NCBI GenBank assembly: GCA_039683095.1
Contig: JBDKSB010000007.1
Location: 25,491-89,490, forward strand
Reading direction: 5' to 3'
Source: Acidobacteriota bacterium
GTDB lineage: Bacteria; Acidobacteriota; Aminicenantia; Aminicenantales; Saccharicenantaceae
DNA: 64,000 bases
The notes under the pieces were generated by a model. The model had not been told where the DNA came from. It did no database searches and saw only the letters and a list, made by a program, of their open reading frames with translations. Positions 45,616 through 55,550 of the stretch are shown here, in pieces; position 1 is the stretch's first letter, and the number at the start of each line of letters is the position of its first letter. Made by a program: the position numbers and the translations under genes.

Positions 45616-45887
45616 CATCGGAACCACCCCTGCGCGTACTTTTCATAGCGCGCCCGGACGCGGCCGGATGCGGCGTCGCCTGAGTGGACGAGGACGCCGG
45701 CTCGCTGGCCGATGGACTCCCCTTTCTTGAGGGTGAACGGCTTGCCGCTCCGGTCGTCGGGCCGGCGTGGGCCGAACGTGCCATGCTCGCGGGTCAGCCA
45801 GCGGTGGACCGCGCCGTCGGGGAACTGGAAGACGGCCAGCGCTGCAAGGGCGGCCGGGGCCGGCCGCCGGACGTTCAGACGACCCAT
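45615..45887 (-). pseudogene. Remnant of a second PmoA-like gene
   Basis: A 90-residue open frame. Its core HRWLTREHGTFGPRRPDD followed by GKPFTLKKGESIGQRAGVLV and HSGDAASGRVRARYEKYA matches the C-terminal end of PmoA-like proteins: the HSGDA..GRV..Y..YA pattern is also present in the downstream gene (HRGDARSGRVAEAYAAYA). No N-terminal domain exists upstream, where it overlaps the oxidoreductase stop. It looks like the leftover of a deleted paralogue, though its overlaps would still allow translation. Confidence 0.65.
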
Positions 45888-47179
45888 GGCCGGCGGTGCG
45901 GATAATCGAGCCAGCGGTTCGCCTCGGCGTCACCCACGAACTTCTCGGCGGCCGGGTTCCAGGCGAGCTTGCGGCCGAGCTTCATGGCGATGTGGGTCAT
46001 GACGCAGACCGAGTTGGAGCGGTGGCCGACCTCGGCCGGCGCGGCCGGGGCCCGGCGCGTGCGCACGGCCTCGAGGAAGTTCTTCATGTGGTTGCCGCTC
46101 TGGACGAGCTTGACCTCGCCCTGGCCGGGCTTCCATTTGAGGATGGCCGGATCGGAGGCCTTGATTCCGCCGCGCTGGACGAAGACCCAGCCCTGGTCGC
46201 CTTCGAAGCGGACTCCGGCCGGATCGCCCGTCTCCATGAGCAGCCGGACGCCGTCGGCGTAGACGGCCTCGGCCTTGAATTTCGTGTGGACGTCGAACAG
46301 GCCGCGGTCGGGGAATTCGCCCCTGGCCTCGACGCTGACGGGGCCCCAGAGGTCGCTGCCGTGGCCCCACTGGGCGATGTCCATCATGTGCGAGCCCCAG
46401 CCGGTGATCATGCCCAGGCAGTAACGCTCGATCTGGAGCCAGCCGGGCCGGTCATAGCTCAGCTGGGGATGGACCCGGTCCTCGCTGAACGGGGCCGCCG
46501 CCGTCGGGCCCATCCAGAAGTCGTAGTTCAGGTTCGGCGGCACGGGCACGGGCCGGGGATCGCCCTGGCCCTGGTCCTCGGGGATCGAGGCGCGGATGGT
46601 CTTGAGAGCTCCGATCCGGCCGTTGCGGACGATCTCGCAGGCCATGAGGAAGTGGATGTCGGAGCGCTGCTGCGAGCCGACCTGGAGAATGCGGTTCCGC
46701 CTGGCCACGACCGAGACCAGCTTGCGCCCTTCGGCGATGGTATAGGTCAGCGGCTTCTCGACATAGATGTCCTTGCCGGCCTCGGCGGCGGCCACGGCGT
46801 GGGCCGCGTGCCAGAAATCCGGCGTTACGATGAGGACGCCGTCGATGTCCTTGCGAAGCAGCATCTGGCGAAAATCGCGATAGACCTTGACGCTCCCGGA
46901 CGCGTCCTTGCCCGTTTCGACCGTGTAGATCCGCTCGGCCAGCCACTGGGCGTCCTGGAGCCGGTGCGCGTCGATGTCGCAGACGGCCACGACCCGGGCA
47001 CCTGTCTCGAGCCCGCGGTAGATGAGCTCCTGCATGTCGCCCTGGCCCTGGCGGCCGACGCCGATGCAGCCGAACTGGATGATGTCGCTCGGGGCGGGCC
47101 GGGCGAAAACGGACGAGGGGACGATGGCCGGGGCCGCCGCCGCCACGGCCGCGGCCTTGATGAAGCTCCTGCGGTTCAT
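45875..47179 (-). CDS. Exported Gfo/Idh/MocA-family oxidoreductase
   Basis: 434 residues. It has a twin-arginine-type signal (MNRRSFIKAAAVAAAAPAIVPS), which implies export with the cofactor bound. Nucleotide-binding GCIGVGRQGQGDMQ, the family motif YVEKPLTYT, and a C-terminal domain including DIAQWGHGSD. It is an NAD(P)-dependent sugar or inositol dehydrogenase type; the substrate is unknown. First gene of a unit with the PmoA-like genes. Confidence 0.88.
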   Translation of the reverse strand: MNRRSFIKAAAVAAAAPAIVPSSVFARPAPSDIIQFGCIGVGRQGQGDMQELIYRGLETGARVVAVCDIDAHRLQDAQWLAERIYTVETGKDASGSVKVYRDFRQMLLRKDIDGVLIVTPDFWHAAHAVAAAEAGKDIYVEKPLTYTIAEGRKLVSVVARRNRILQVGSQQRSDIHFLMACEIVRNGRIGALKTIRASIPEDQGQGDPRPVPVPPNLNYDFWMGPTAAAPFSEDRVHPQLSYDRPGWLQIERYCLGMITGWGSHMMDIAQWGHGSDLWGPVSVEARGEFPDRGLFDVHTKFKAEAVYADGVRLLMETGDPAGVRFEGDQGWVFVQRGGIKASDPAILKWKPGQGEVKLVQSGNHMKNFLEAVRTRRAPAAPAEVGHRSNSVCVMTHIAMKLGRKLAWNPAAEKFVGDAEANRWLDYPHRRPWVV

Positions 47180-47286
47180 ATGCGCCTCCGGAAGCCGAAG
47201 CTATCACTCGCGGCCGCCGGTGTCAACGCGAAACCGGGGTGCCCAGCCGTTCCGATGGACTATGGCCCGCGCAACCCAAAACCGGG

Positions 47287-48690
47287 CTAGAAGAGCGACA
47301 GGATCTTGACCACCGCCGCGGCTACGACCACGAGGATGGCCAGGACGAGGAGGACGTTCCAGACGGCCCGTTTGAGGCCCCGGGGCATGTCCTCGCCGAG
47401 GTAGCTGCGCTTGTTCTGCAGGACGAAGAAGCAGACGTAGGCGATGGGCATCATGACCAGGGCCGTGGACGAGGCCGCGACCGGCAGCCAGAACGGCATC
47501 GGATAGAAAGCGCCGAGGATGCCGACGTTGGCGACCATCGTGGCGGCCCGGTAGCGCCAGCCGGCCGGCTCGAAGCCCAGCATCTCGCTCAGGACGAAGC
47601 CGCAGATGACCATCTCGATGGCCAGCGTCGTGAAGCACATGCCCAGGATGCCGAGCGAGAAGATGATCCGGCCGGCGGCGACGCCGGCCACGGGAGCCAG
47701 GGCGTGGGCCGCGTCGACGGCCTCGCGCACCCGGATCCCCTGGACATGAAGGGTGTTGGCGCAGGCGATGACGACCAGGCTGGTGGTCAAGACGAAGGGC
47801 GCGAACATGGAGACGACGAGGTCGAAGTTCTTCAGGCCGCGGTGCTCCCGGCCCCAGCCGCGGGCCAGGAGCGTGTAGGGATAGAGGAAGGTCATGTTGA
47901 CGCCCACGGCCGCGCCGAGGGCGCCGAGGACGATGGTCAGGCCTTCCCGGTCATGCGGGACATGGAAGCCGAACAGGCCGCGCAGAAGGGCCTTGAGATC
48001 GACGCCCGTCTTGAGGACGACGATGATGAAGAAAAACGACATCAGCAGGACCAGGTACTTCAGGACGCGCTCGAACAGGCGCACGGCCCGCCGGCTGCCC
48101 TGGCCGTAGCTCCAGCACAGCGCCGTGCCGGCGGCGAGGAGGGCCAGGGCGATCGGCAGGCGCGGCACGTCGAGCCCGGCCACCTCGAAAATGTCGCGGC
48201 CGACGCTCGTGGCCAGTGCGTACTGCGGGAACTGCCAGATGATCGAAGCCAGGAGGACGACCCCTCCCCAGGCGAAGGCCAGGGCCGGGTGGAGCGTCTT
48301 GCGGAAGACGTCGTACGGCCGGGCCTGGGTCACGAGAGCCTGGTGGCCGATGGCCGCGAAAACGACGACGCCGAGGAACATCGCCACCGGCTGGACCCAG
48401 AGCAGGTCGTAGCCGTAGACGGCCCCGGCGAAGATCGAGGAGCCGGCCGAGCCGGCGCCGAGGGTCAGTGCGCTCTGGACCCAGCCCGGACCGGAGAGCG
48501 ACCAGTAGCCCTTGGCCCGCCGCCAGAAGCCGCGGCGGCCGGCGATCTCGCGCAGCTGGGCCTTTTCACGGGCCAGGGCTTCAGGGTCTCGGGCCCCGAC
48601 CATGGGCAGGCCGCGGCGGAGGGCGACTGAAGGCTCGCCGGCGGCGGGGCCTGAGGCGGCGGCGGGGAGCGGTTCGTGCTTCTCGTTCAT
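47287..48690 (-). CDS. NRAMP-related membrane transporter
   Basis: 467 residues with about 11 helices after a 60-residue cytoplasmic N-terminus. The start of helix 1 reads LSGPGWVQSALTLGAGSAGSSIFAGAVYGYDLLWVQPVAMF. This is the NRAMP layout, but the canonical metal-binding DPGN is replaced by LGAGS, as in divergent NRAMP-related clades (some transport Mg or other substrates). The substrate should not be assumed to be Mn or Fe. Followed 13 bases earlier by a frameshifted cupin gene on the same strand. Confidence 0.75.
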   Translation of the reverse strand: MNEKHEPLPAAASGPAAGEPSVALRRGLPMVGARDPEALAREKAQLREIAGRRGFWRRAKGYWSLSGPGWVQSALTLGAGSAGSSIFAGAVYGYDLLWVQPVAMFLGVVVFAAIGHQALVTQARPYDVFRKTLHPALAFAWGGVVLLASIIWQFPQYALATSVGRDIFEVAGLDVPRLPIALALLAAGTALCWSYGQGSRRAVRLFERVLKYLVLLMSFFFIIVVLKTGVDLKALLRGLFGFHVPHDREGLTIVLGALGAAVGVNMTFLYPYTLLARGWGREHRGLKNFDLVVSMFAPFVLTTSLVVIACANTLHVQGIRVREAVDAAHALAPVAGVAAGRIIFSLGILGMCFTTLAIEMVICGFVLSEMLGFEPAGWRYRAATMVANVGILGAFYPMPFWLPVAASSTALVMMPIAYVCFFVLQNKRSYLGEDMPRGLKRAVWNVLLVLAILVVVAAAVVKILSLF

Positions 48691-48703
48691 CGTGGCCGCC
48701 AGC

Positions 48704-49547
48704 CTATTTCCGCGGGCCGGCGTCCTTGGCCGGTCCCACGGGCGTGAACCCGGTCACGGGGCGGAGAAGGCCGCACATGCCCGGGGTCGCGCCGGCGGAG
48801 GGCACGTGGAGGATGGGGCCGCCTTCCCCTGCCGCGGCGGGCAGGCTGCCGACCCTCCGGCGGAAGCGCTCGCCCCAGGCCACGGGGCCGGAGCCGACGG
48901 CCTCCGAGAACTCGCGGCGCAGGCCGGCGGCGGCCTTCATGTGGAGGCCTATGAACCGGCCGAGCTCGCGGAAGTAGGCCGGACGGTCCCGGGCCCAGAG
49001 CTCGAGCAGGCGGGAGTAGGCCCGGACGGCCGCGGTCCCTGCGGTCCAGGGCGCCTTCGAGCCCCCGGGCCCCGGCCAGGCCGTTCAGCCGGGCGAATTC
49101 GGCCGGGTCGTCATCGACATCCCGTCCGAAATAGATCCGGGCGTCGCCGCGCTCGGCCAGGCCGGCGTTGCCCATGACCACGAGCAGGACGAGGCGGTCC
49201 GTGCTGACCAGCCGGTGGAGGGTGCCGGGCGGGAACTGGACATAGCGGCCGGGCAGGAGATCGACGGAGCGGAACCCGCCCGCGAGGTCGTGAAGCTCGA
49301 CCCTCCCTTTCCCGCTGAGGACATAGTATCCCTCGTCGGTCACGGCGTGGACGTGGGGCGAGCCGGACATCAGGCCGTCGGGCGCCGGGCGCTGGTCATA
49401 GACGGCGAGCTCGGTCAGGCCGATGCCGCTGATCAGGTCCTGAGCCCGGGCGGGCGCGGGCCGCGCCGCGGCCAGGATCAGGCCGAGGGCCGCCGCGATC
49501 GAGATCGCCGCCGGCGCGCGCGAGAGCCGGGAATTCGTCTGGGGCAT
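48704..49547 (-). pseudogene. Exported cupin-domain protein, frameshifted
   Basis: From the ATG at 49547 the frame encodes a signal peptide (ISIAAALGLILAAARPAPARA) and a cupin (SPHVHAVTDEGYYVLSGKGRVELHD, PGRYVQFPPGTLHRLVS). Near 49080 it leaves frame at a G/C run (GGGGCCCGGGGG) and becomes Arg/Pro-rich noise. The other frame continues plausibly as AYSRLLELWARDRPAYFREL, GRFIGLHMKAAAGLRREFSE, to a stop at 48704. One extra G in the run would explain it; assembly error is possible. Confidence 0.7.
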
Positions 49548-49606
49548 GGGGGTCTCCTCGTGAGCCCCCAGTTTTATCAGAAGCCGGCAGACGGGGTCAA
49601 ACCCGC

Positions 49607-52600
49607 CTAGATCTCTCCCCCGCCTACAAAGGGGACAGAGAAGAAGGATTCGACGGACGGGCCGGCGGCGCCGGCCGCGCCGCCCTTGATCCGGGCGATC
49701 TTCTTGCGGACGGTCGCTACCTCGGATAGGGACGGATCGCCCTGCCGCCAGATCGTCCAAAGGATCTTGTATTGCCCCCGGGCCCGATCGAGATCTCCCT
49801 TGGCCTCATAGAGGGCGGCCAGGCGGAGCCGGCTGAACGGATGGACGAGAACCCCTTCGCGGCCCTTGGCCTCGGGAACGACGAGGCGCTCATATTCCGC
49901 GAGGGCCTTATCCGGCGCGCCCTTCTTCTGATAGACCCGGGCGGCGAAATCGTCCAGGAACGGCACGTTGCGGGCCAGGACCGTCGCCGCGGAGCTGAGA
50001 TCGATCTTGACGAGCGGCCTCTTGGCATAGACCGCGAGGGCCTCGTCGTACTTCCCTTCGGCGAAGAGGACCTCGTACTCGAGCTGGCTCAGGCCCATAT
50101 CGCTGAACGCCTTCTCTTTCTCCTTTTCTCCGGCCGTAACGGCGAGGGCTTTCATCTCGTCGACCTTGGCCCGGGCCGAGGCGACGTTCCCCGTCCGGAC
50201 ATCGTAAAGCCCGGCGTAGAGAAGCGTGGAGATCTTGTCGAGGCCGTCCGGCCCCATCTTCTTCTCGGCCCGGAAGGATATGCGCTTGTCGGTGTAGGTC
50301 TTGAAAAGGTCGAACCGGCCCCAATCGTAGGAGATCCAGAGGGCGTCCCTGATGGCGGCCTCGGCCAGGTAGGCATTGTCCGCCGTCCTGGCCAGGGTCT
50401 CGGCCGTGCCCAGCTCGGCCAGCGCGTCGTTGAGACGGCCGGTCAGGGAATAGTACAGCCCCTTCCACCGATGGCCGTCGGCCCGCATGCCGTCGGTCTG
50501 GGCCCTGGCGATCATGCCGTCGATCCAGCGCAGGGCCGCCTCGTAGTCCCCGTCCATGGCATAAAGGTAGGCCAGCTTCCAGGTAGAGGAAAAGTCCGGC
50601 TTGATCGACAGGGCCTGCTGGTACTTGGCCCGGGCCTTGGCGAATTCGCCGGTCACGAAATAGAGGTCGCCCATCGAGTCGAACGGGTTGGCCTGGCCCG
50701 GATCGGCCGCGGCGTAGCGTTCGAAGGTCTGGAGGGCCTTGTCCTTCTCCCCCATCGCGACATAGGTGTAGGCCAGGTAGTTCAGGGCGTAGCCAAAGGA
50801 GGGGGCGATGGCCAGGGCCTTCTCGAACTCGGCCACCGCCTCGGGGTAGTTCTTCTGGCTTTTATAGAACCAGCCCAGATCGGCATGGGCGCGCTTATCA
50901 TGGGGATCAGCCTCGATGATCAGCTGGAGGTTCCTGACGTAGCCCTGGACGTCCCGGTCCAGGATCGCCGTCAGGGCGGCGATCCAGAGGGCGTCTTTGC
51001 CCTGGCCGGGATTCGTCCGGCTCAGCTTCTTGAACTGGTCCAGGGCCGCGGACGCCCGCGGCGCGTCGGCCAGGTTGTTGTAGATGCGTGCCAGGTAATA
51101 GTGGGCCAAAGCGAACGACGGGTCCTTATCGACGGCCTTCTCGAAGGCCGCCCGGGCATCGTCGAAATAGTAGCGCTCGAAGGCCTCCTGTCCCTTGAGG
51201 AAAAGCTCGTAGGCTTCCATCGAGGCCGTGGTGACCGCGGCGATCGGCATCTTCCCCGCGACGGCCTTGCGCTCCGACAGGCCGACGCCCTCGGCGACCC
51301 CCCGGCTGAGCTCGTCGATCTGCGTCCTCAGGATGCTGCCGACGCCCTCGCCGCGCGCCCCGGCGCTCTTGAGCAGGTTCTTGGACTGGACGTCGTAGAT
51401 CTTGGCGTCGGTGGCGAACAGGTTCTCCGCCTTGGTGAAGCTGCCCATGACGATGGCGTCGACGCCGGCCCGGCGGCAGGTCTCGAACCATTGGTCCCGA
51501 TCCGCGGCCGTGGCCACGTCCCGGTCCTTCGGGCCGGCCAGCTCGTTCAGCCGCTCCCAGGACACGACGTCGAGGTACCTCGACTGCTCGAGGCTGGTAA
51601 TGAGGAGGTTCGGGATGGCCTTCTTCAGGTAATCGTAGGAGCCCTCGCCGGTCAGGTTCTCGAAGCCGACGACGGCCACCGTGTGCACGGAGGCCTTGAC
51701 CTTGGGCAGGACCTGGCGGACGACCACGCCGATGGACATGATGCCCAGGAAGGCGGCGATCGGGATCGCGGCCTTGCGCCAGGGGAAGCGCAGCGCCGCC
51801 GCCCGCAGGGCGGTGATCCGCGTCGTCGGCTTGACCCAGGGCGAGGGCAGCGGCGTCGTGTGGATGGTTTCCTCGACGCGGCCGATGTCGCGGCAGACGT
51901 CCTCGGTCGTCTGGTAGCGCTTTTCGGGGTCCTTCTCGAGGCAGCGCAGGATGACGGCGCTCAGGCCCGGCGGCGTCACGGGGTTCAGCTCGCCGGGCGC
52001 CGGCGGCCGCTCCGATTGCTGCTTGAAGGCGACGGCGAAGGGCGTATCGGCGGCGAAGGGCAGCCGGCCGGTGACCATCTCGAACAGGATGACGCCGAAC
52101 GAGTAGATATCGGAGCGCCGGTCGGATCCCTTGCCCTCGACCTGCTCGGGCGACATGTACTCGGGCGTGCCGACGATGCTCCCCTCGGCCGTGACGCCCT
52201 GGGTGCCGACGGCCCGGGCGATGCCGAAGTCGAGGATCTTGGCGTTGCCGTCCTTGTCGATCATGATATTGCCGGGCTTGAGGTCGCGGTGGACGATGCC
52301 CGCGTCGTGCGCCTCGCTGAGCCCGCTGCAGACCTGCTTGGCGATGGCCACAACCGTGGCGATGTCGAGGCGCCGCGAGCGCCGGATGAAGCTCTTCAGG
52401 TCCTCGCCGGGCACGTACTCCATGGTGATGTAGTGGATGCCCTGGTCCTCGCCGAGATGGTACATCTTGCCGATGTTGCGATGGGAGATCTTGTGGGCCA
52501 GCTTGATCTCGTTGACGAACCGCTCGAGGGTCCGCTTGTCCTCGGCGATGTCGGGCCGGATGAGCTTGAGGGCCACCTCTTCGCTGGCCTTCAGGTCGAG

Positions 52601-52840
52601 GGCGCGGTAGACGCGGCCCATGCCGCCCCGGCCGAGCTGCTCGATGATCTGGTAGCGGCCCCCGAAGATCGAGCCGGTCGGCAGCTCCCAGGCGGGGGTT
52701 TCATAAGCGACCGTGGCCGACTCCAGGCGAGGCCGGTTGGTCGGCGGGCCCTCCCGCCGGACGAGCACCGCGGCGCAATTGCTGCAGAAGTTGGCCGTTT
52801 CCGAGTTTTCCGTTCGGCAGGTCGGGCAGAGGGTGGCCAT
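49607..52840 (-). CDS. Membrane Ser/Thr kinase fused to TolB/FlgO-like and TPR domains
   Basis: 1077 residues. Order: zinc ribbon (CPTCRTENSETANFCSNC, residues 5-22); kinase domain about 60-325 with GRGGMGRVYRALD, VALKLIRPDI, HRDLKPGNIMID and ILDFGIAR, all catalytic residues intact; a membrane helix about 375-395 (IPIAAFLGIMSIGVVV); a CsgG/FlgO/TolB-N-like segment (HTVAVVGFENLTGEGSYDYLKKAIPNLL); then about ten TPRs (AFEKAVDKDPSFALAHYYLARIYNNL and similar). It presumably senses through the exported TPR part and phosphorylates cytoplasmic targets. The stop abuts a REP-type half repeat. Confidence 0.9.
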   Translation of the reverse strand: MATLCPTCRTENSETANFCSNCAAVLVRREGPPTNRPRLESATVAYETPAWELPTGSIFGGRYQIIEQLGRGGMGRVYRALDLKASEEVALKLIRPDIAEDKRTLERFVNEIKLAHKISHRNIGKMYHLGEDQGIHYITMEYVPGEDLKSFIRRSRRLDIATVVAIAKQVCSGLSEAHDAGIVHRDLKPGNIMIDKDGNAKILDFGIARAVGTQGVTAEGSIVGTPEYMSPEQVEGKGSDRRSDIYSFGVILFEMVTGRLPFAADTPFAVAFKQQSERPPAPGELNPVTPPGLSAVILRCLEKDPEKRYQTTEDVCRDIGRVEETIHTTPLPSPWVKPTTRITALRAAALRFPWRKAAIPIAAFLGIMSIGVVVRQVLPKVKASVHTVAVVGFENLTGEGSYDYLKKAIPNLLITSLEQSRYLDVVSWERLNELAGPKDRDVATAADRDQWFETCRRAGVDAIVMGSFTKAENLFATDAKIYDVQSKNLLKSAGARGEGVGSILRTQIDELSRGVAEGVGLSERKAVAGKMPIAAVTTASMEAYELFLKGQEAFERYYFDDARAAFEKAVDKDPSFALAHYYLARIYNNLADAPRASAALDQFKKLSRTNPGQGKDALWIAALTAILDRDVQGYVRNLQLIIEADPHDKRAHADLGWFYKSQKNYPEAVAEFEKALAIAPSFGYALNYLAYTYVAMGEKDKALQTFERYAAADPGQANPFDSMGDLYFVTGEFAKARAKYQQALSIKPDFSSTWKLAYLYAMDGDYEAALRWIDGMIARAQTDGMRADGHRWKGLYYSLTGRLNDALAELGTAETLARTADNAYLAEAAIRDALWISYDWGRFDLFKTYTDKRISFRAEKKMGPDGLDKISTLLYAGLYDVRTGNVASARAKVDEMKALAVTAGEKEKEKAFSDMGLSQLEYEVLFAEGKYDEALAVYAKRPLVKIDLSSAATVLARNVPFLDDFAARVYQKKGAPDKALAEYERLVVPEAKGREGVLVHPFSRLRLAALYEAKGDLDRARGQYKILWTIWRQGDPSLSEVATVRKKIARIKGGAAGAAGPSVESFFSVPFVGGGEI

Positions 52841-53111
52841 TGACCTTTCTCCTCGGATCCTTCTAGCTTAGGCCCCGCCTCTCATATGGATATACGAATG
52901 ACACGCCTAAAATGTTGCTGTGCAAGGAACATGCCAGGGGGGAAGGGGGCTGCCGGCGGGCCCGCCCCTGGAGGCCGCCAGGGGGGCGCGGACACTCCTT
53001 AGGCCGCTTTACAAAAAGCTTTACAGGAAAAGATCGAACCTGAACCCGCCGGCCGTTCCCGGCCGGCCGGCCGCGCGGGGGCCGATGGGCCGGGAAGCTC
53101 GGACCCGGCCC
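52841..53111. other. GC-rich intergenic region with no gene
   Basis: No credible gene or RNA. It contains GGCCGGCCGGCCG-type palindromes near 53060, and TTTACAAAAAGCTTTACA near 53009-53026. It probably holds the promoter of the upstream kinase gene; I cannot define it. Confidence 0.4.
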
Positions 53112-55370
53112 CTAGGGGCGGATGGAGAGCGAGATCTTGAGGACGCCCCGGTCGCCGACCGGCACGAACCGGCTCCTCGGGTCCCAGACCCGGTCCCAGC
53201 TCTTGTTGTAGACGAGGTAGACCTCGTTGCCCGGCGAGATCTCCCAGCGCAGTCGGGCGCTCCAGCCGAGGTTGTCGGACATGGTGTCGTACTGGACGTA
53301 GTTCATGAGCCCCAGGCGGGGCGACAGGAAGATATCGGCCTTGACCTGGTAGACGTTCTCGCTGAAATCCCCCATGGGCATGCGGCCGCGCACCAGGTTG
53401 GCGGAGAAGGCCAGGCTGGCATAGCCCTTGACCTTGAGCGTCAGGCTCGCGTCGACGTCGTCGTAATGGCCCGAATAATACTCGCCGAAGTTCCAGCCGC
53501 CGCTGAGGACGACATGCCGGTGCGAAGCCGAGCTGGCGTTGAGCCGGAAGCTGGTGTAGTCGTAGGGGCCGGCCGGCAAAAAGATGCCCTCCGAAACCTC
53601 CCAATCGAACGGCAGGTTGTCGTGGTTGTCCTGGACCTCGAAGCTGAACGACTCTCCGCTCTGGGTCCGGAAGCTCAAGGGCGAGGCGCTGAGCGTGCTC
53701 GTCTCCAGGTGCCCCGTCAGGTCCCAGTAGTAGTCGGCGCTGACGTCGAAGAAGAACTGCCGGACGAACCGGCCGAGGAAGCCGCCCTTCGGCCGGGGCT
53801 GGAAGCCGGCCCGGATCCAGCCGGTCTGGATGCCCTGGCGCATCATGTAGCCCAGGCCGGGATTGAGGGCTTCGCCGTAATAGGCGTAGGTCGACTGGAT
53901 GTTCCAGAGGTCGTTCGGGTAGTTGGCCCGGAAGCCGAAGCCGTGGTGCCGCCCCTCCTCCGTCTCGTTCCAGTTGTAGACGCCCCAGGCGGCCAGCATG
54001 AGGTTCTTGTCGCCCAGGAACTTGGAGGACGAATAGTTGAAATCCATGCCCAGGAGCGAGTTCTTCTCGCCGGTCTGGCTGCCGTTGGTGAAGATCAGCC
54101 CGACCTTGCTCTGGGCGAAGATGTTCTGGGTGATGCGGGCGGCCAGGAGGTTGCGGCCCGGCAGGTCGATCGAGCCGCCCGTCGACGAGTCGGTCAGGCT
54201 CGTGTCTTTCGTCTGGACGTCGAGGAAGGTCAGGTTGGTGTTGCCGATCTTGCCGTAGAGCTTGGTCCCCCACAGGACCGGCACCTGGTTCCCGTTGTAG
54301 AGGCCGACGGTGCGGCTGAAGAACGGCGTGAAGCTGACGCTCGAGCTGAAGCTGAAGTTCTCCGAGCCTTCCAGGAAGAACATCCGCTTCTCCGGGAAGT
54401 ACATCGGGAAGCGGGTCAGGTTGATGCGGCGCTCGTCGACCTCGGTCTCGGCGAAGTCCATGTTGTAGCTGACGACGCCGACGAGGTTGGGCGTGAAGCT
54501 CTTGTAGAGGTCGAAGCCGCCGTCGAACGCGCTGTCGTACTTGGACGAGACCGCGTTGACCTTGGTCGCGCTGGCCAGGCCGTAGGGCCGGAAGGTGATG
54601 CCCTTCCCCTGCTTGACGCCCGAGATCCCCTGGAGCGCGGCCGCCTCGTTGGGATTGTCGAAGTTGGCGTCCAGCGTCGTGCCGGAGAGCCGGATGACCT
54701 CCATCTTGCGGGCCACCGTCCGCTCGATGTTGAGGCCCCAGGTCTCGAGGCCCGGCCGGAAGGAGATGGTTTTGAACGGGATGCGGATCTCGGTCGACCA
54801 GCCGTCCTCGAGCCGCGAGCTCGCGGCCTCCCAGATGCCGTCCCAGTTGAGGCTCGACGAGCCGGCGTAGCAGAGGCCCTCGCCGCGGGCCCCGCGGGCG
54901 TTGACGAAGAAGATGTAGGCGTTGCGCTTGTCCTGGAACGGATCGAGCAGGACCCGGACGATGTCGTCGCTGGCCGTCGCGGCGCCGCCATAGCCTTGGC
55001 CCCAGCCCATGTAGCTGCCGCCGCTGCCGCTGCCGCTGTCGTGGGCCATGTTGTTGGCCGAGATGCGGCCGGGTTCGCTGTCGTAGCAATGGACTCCGAC
55101 ATAGAGGCTGTGGCCGTCATAGACGATGCGGGCCTCGGTCCTTTCGGTCGGGTTCTCGCCTGGCCGCGGCTCGACCATGCGGAAGCCGTCGATGACCGGG
55201 GCCTGCTGCCAAACGGGATCGTCCAGGCGGCCGTCGATGCGGGGACCCGCCTCGACTCGGACGGCCCTTATCTGCTGGGCGGCGAGCGCGGCCGGCAAAA
55301 GGGCGGCCCCGGCGAACAGGGCGAGGGCCAAAACCGGAAGGCGTAGGCGGCGTTTCTGGGTATTCTTCAT
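53112..55370 (-). CDS. DUF5916 outer-membrane protein with CBM9-like domain
   Basis: 752 residues with a signal peptide (LPVLALALFAGAALLPAALA). The N-terminal 200 residues form a carbohydrate-binding family 9-like domain (AGPRIDGRLDDPVWQQAPVIDGF, ARIVYDGHSLYVGVHCYDSEP, WSTEIRIPFKTI). The remainder is beta-rich with alternating aromatic residues (FPEKRMFFLEGSENFSF, ISLSIRP terminus), consistent with a beta barrel of the DUF5916 family. Function unknown; surface or outer membrane location likely. Confidence 0.85.
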   Translation of the reverse strand: MKNTQKRRLRLPVLALALFAGAALLPAALAAQQIRAVRVEAGPRIDGRLDDPVWQQAPVIDGFRMVEPRPGENPTERTEARIVYDGHSLYVGVHCYDSEPGRISANNMAHDSGSGSGGSYMGWGQGYGGAATASDDIVRVLLDPFQDKRNAYIFFVNARGARGEGLCYAGSSSLNWDGIWEAASSRLEDGWSTEIRIPFKTISFRPGLETWGLNIERTVARKMEVIRLSGTTLDANFDNPNEAAALQGISGVKQGKGITFRPYGLASATKVNAVSSKYDSAFDGGFDLYKSFTPNLVGVVSYNMDFAETEVDERRINLTRFPMYFPEKRMFFLEGSENFSFSSSVSFTPFFSRTVGLYNGNQVPVLWGTKLYGKIGNTNLTFLDVQTKDTSLTDSSTGGSIDLPGRNLLAARITQNIFAQSKVGLIFTNGSQTGEKNSLLGMDFNYSSSKFLGDKNLMLAAWGVYNWNETEEGRHHGFGFRANYPNDLWNIQSTYAYYGEALNPGLGYMMRQGIQTGWIRAGFQPRPKGGFLGRFVRQFFFDVSADYYWDLTGHLETSTLSASPLSFRTQSGESFSFEVQDNHDNLPFDWEVSEGIFLPAGPYDYTSFRLNASSASHRHVVLSGGWNFGEYYSGHYDDVDASLTLKVKGYASLAFSANLVRGRMPMGDFSENVYQVKADIFLSPRLGLMNYVQYDTMSDNLGWSARLRWEISPGNEVYLVYNKSWDRVWDPRSRFVPVGDRGVLKISLSIRP

Positions 55371-55481
55371 GTTCGGTCGATCGAGGTCCTTTCTCGGTTA
55401 TCCGGGCGGGCCGCCCTCGGCGGGCAAAACGGCACGCTTTATTTGGACGAATTTCCGGGCGCCATCTTCCCGATGGATCCC

Positions 55482-55537
55482 GAGGGGCTTAAACCCGCCT
55501 TTTGCCGGTTATCAGGCAAAAGAGAGGCGTGCCCCTC
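55482..55537. terminator. Large hairpin between two minus-strand genes
   Basis: GAGGGGC (55482-55488) pairs with GCCCCTC (55531-55537); the inner arm CGCCTTTTGCC pairs with GGCAAAAGAGAGGCG around the loop GGTTATCA. It lies just after the stop of the beta-lactamase-like gene (55551, minus strand), so it could end that transcript or be a member of the dispersed repeat seen at 26822. Confidence 0.5.
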
Positions 55538-55550
55538 TCCTTCTCTCCTG

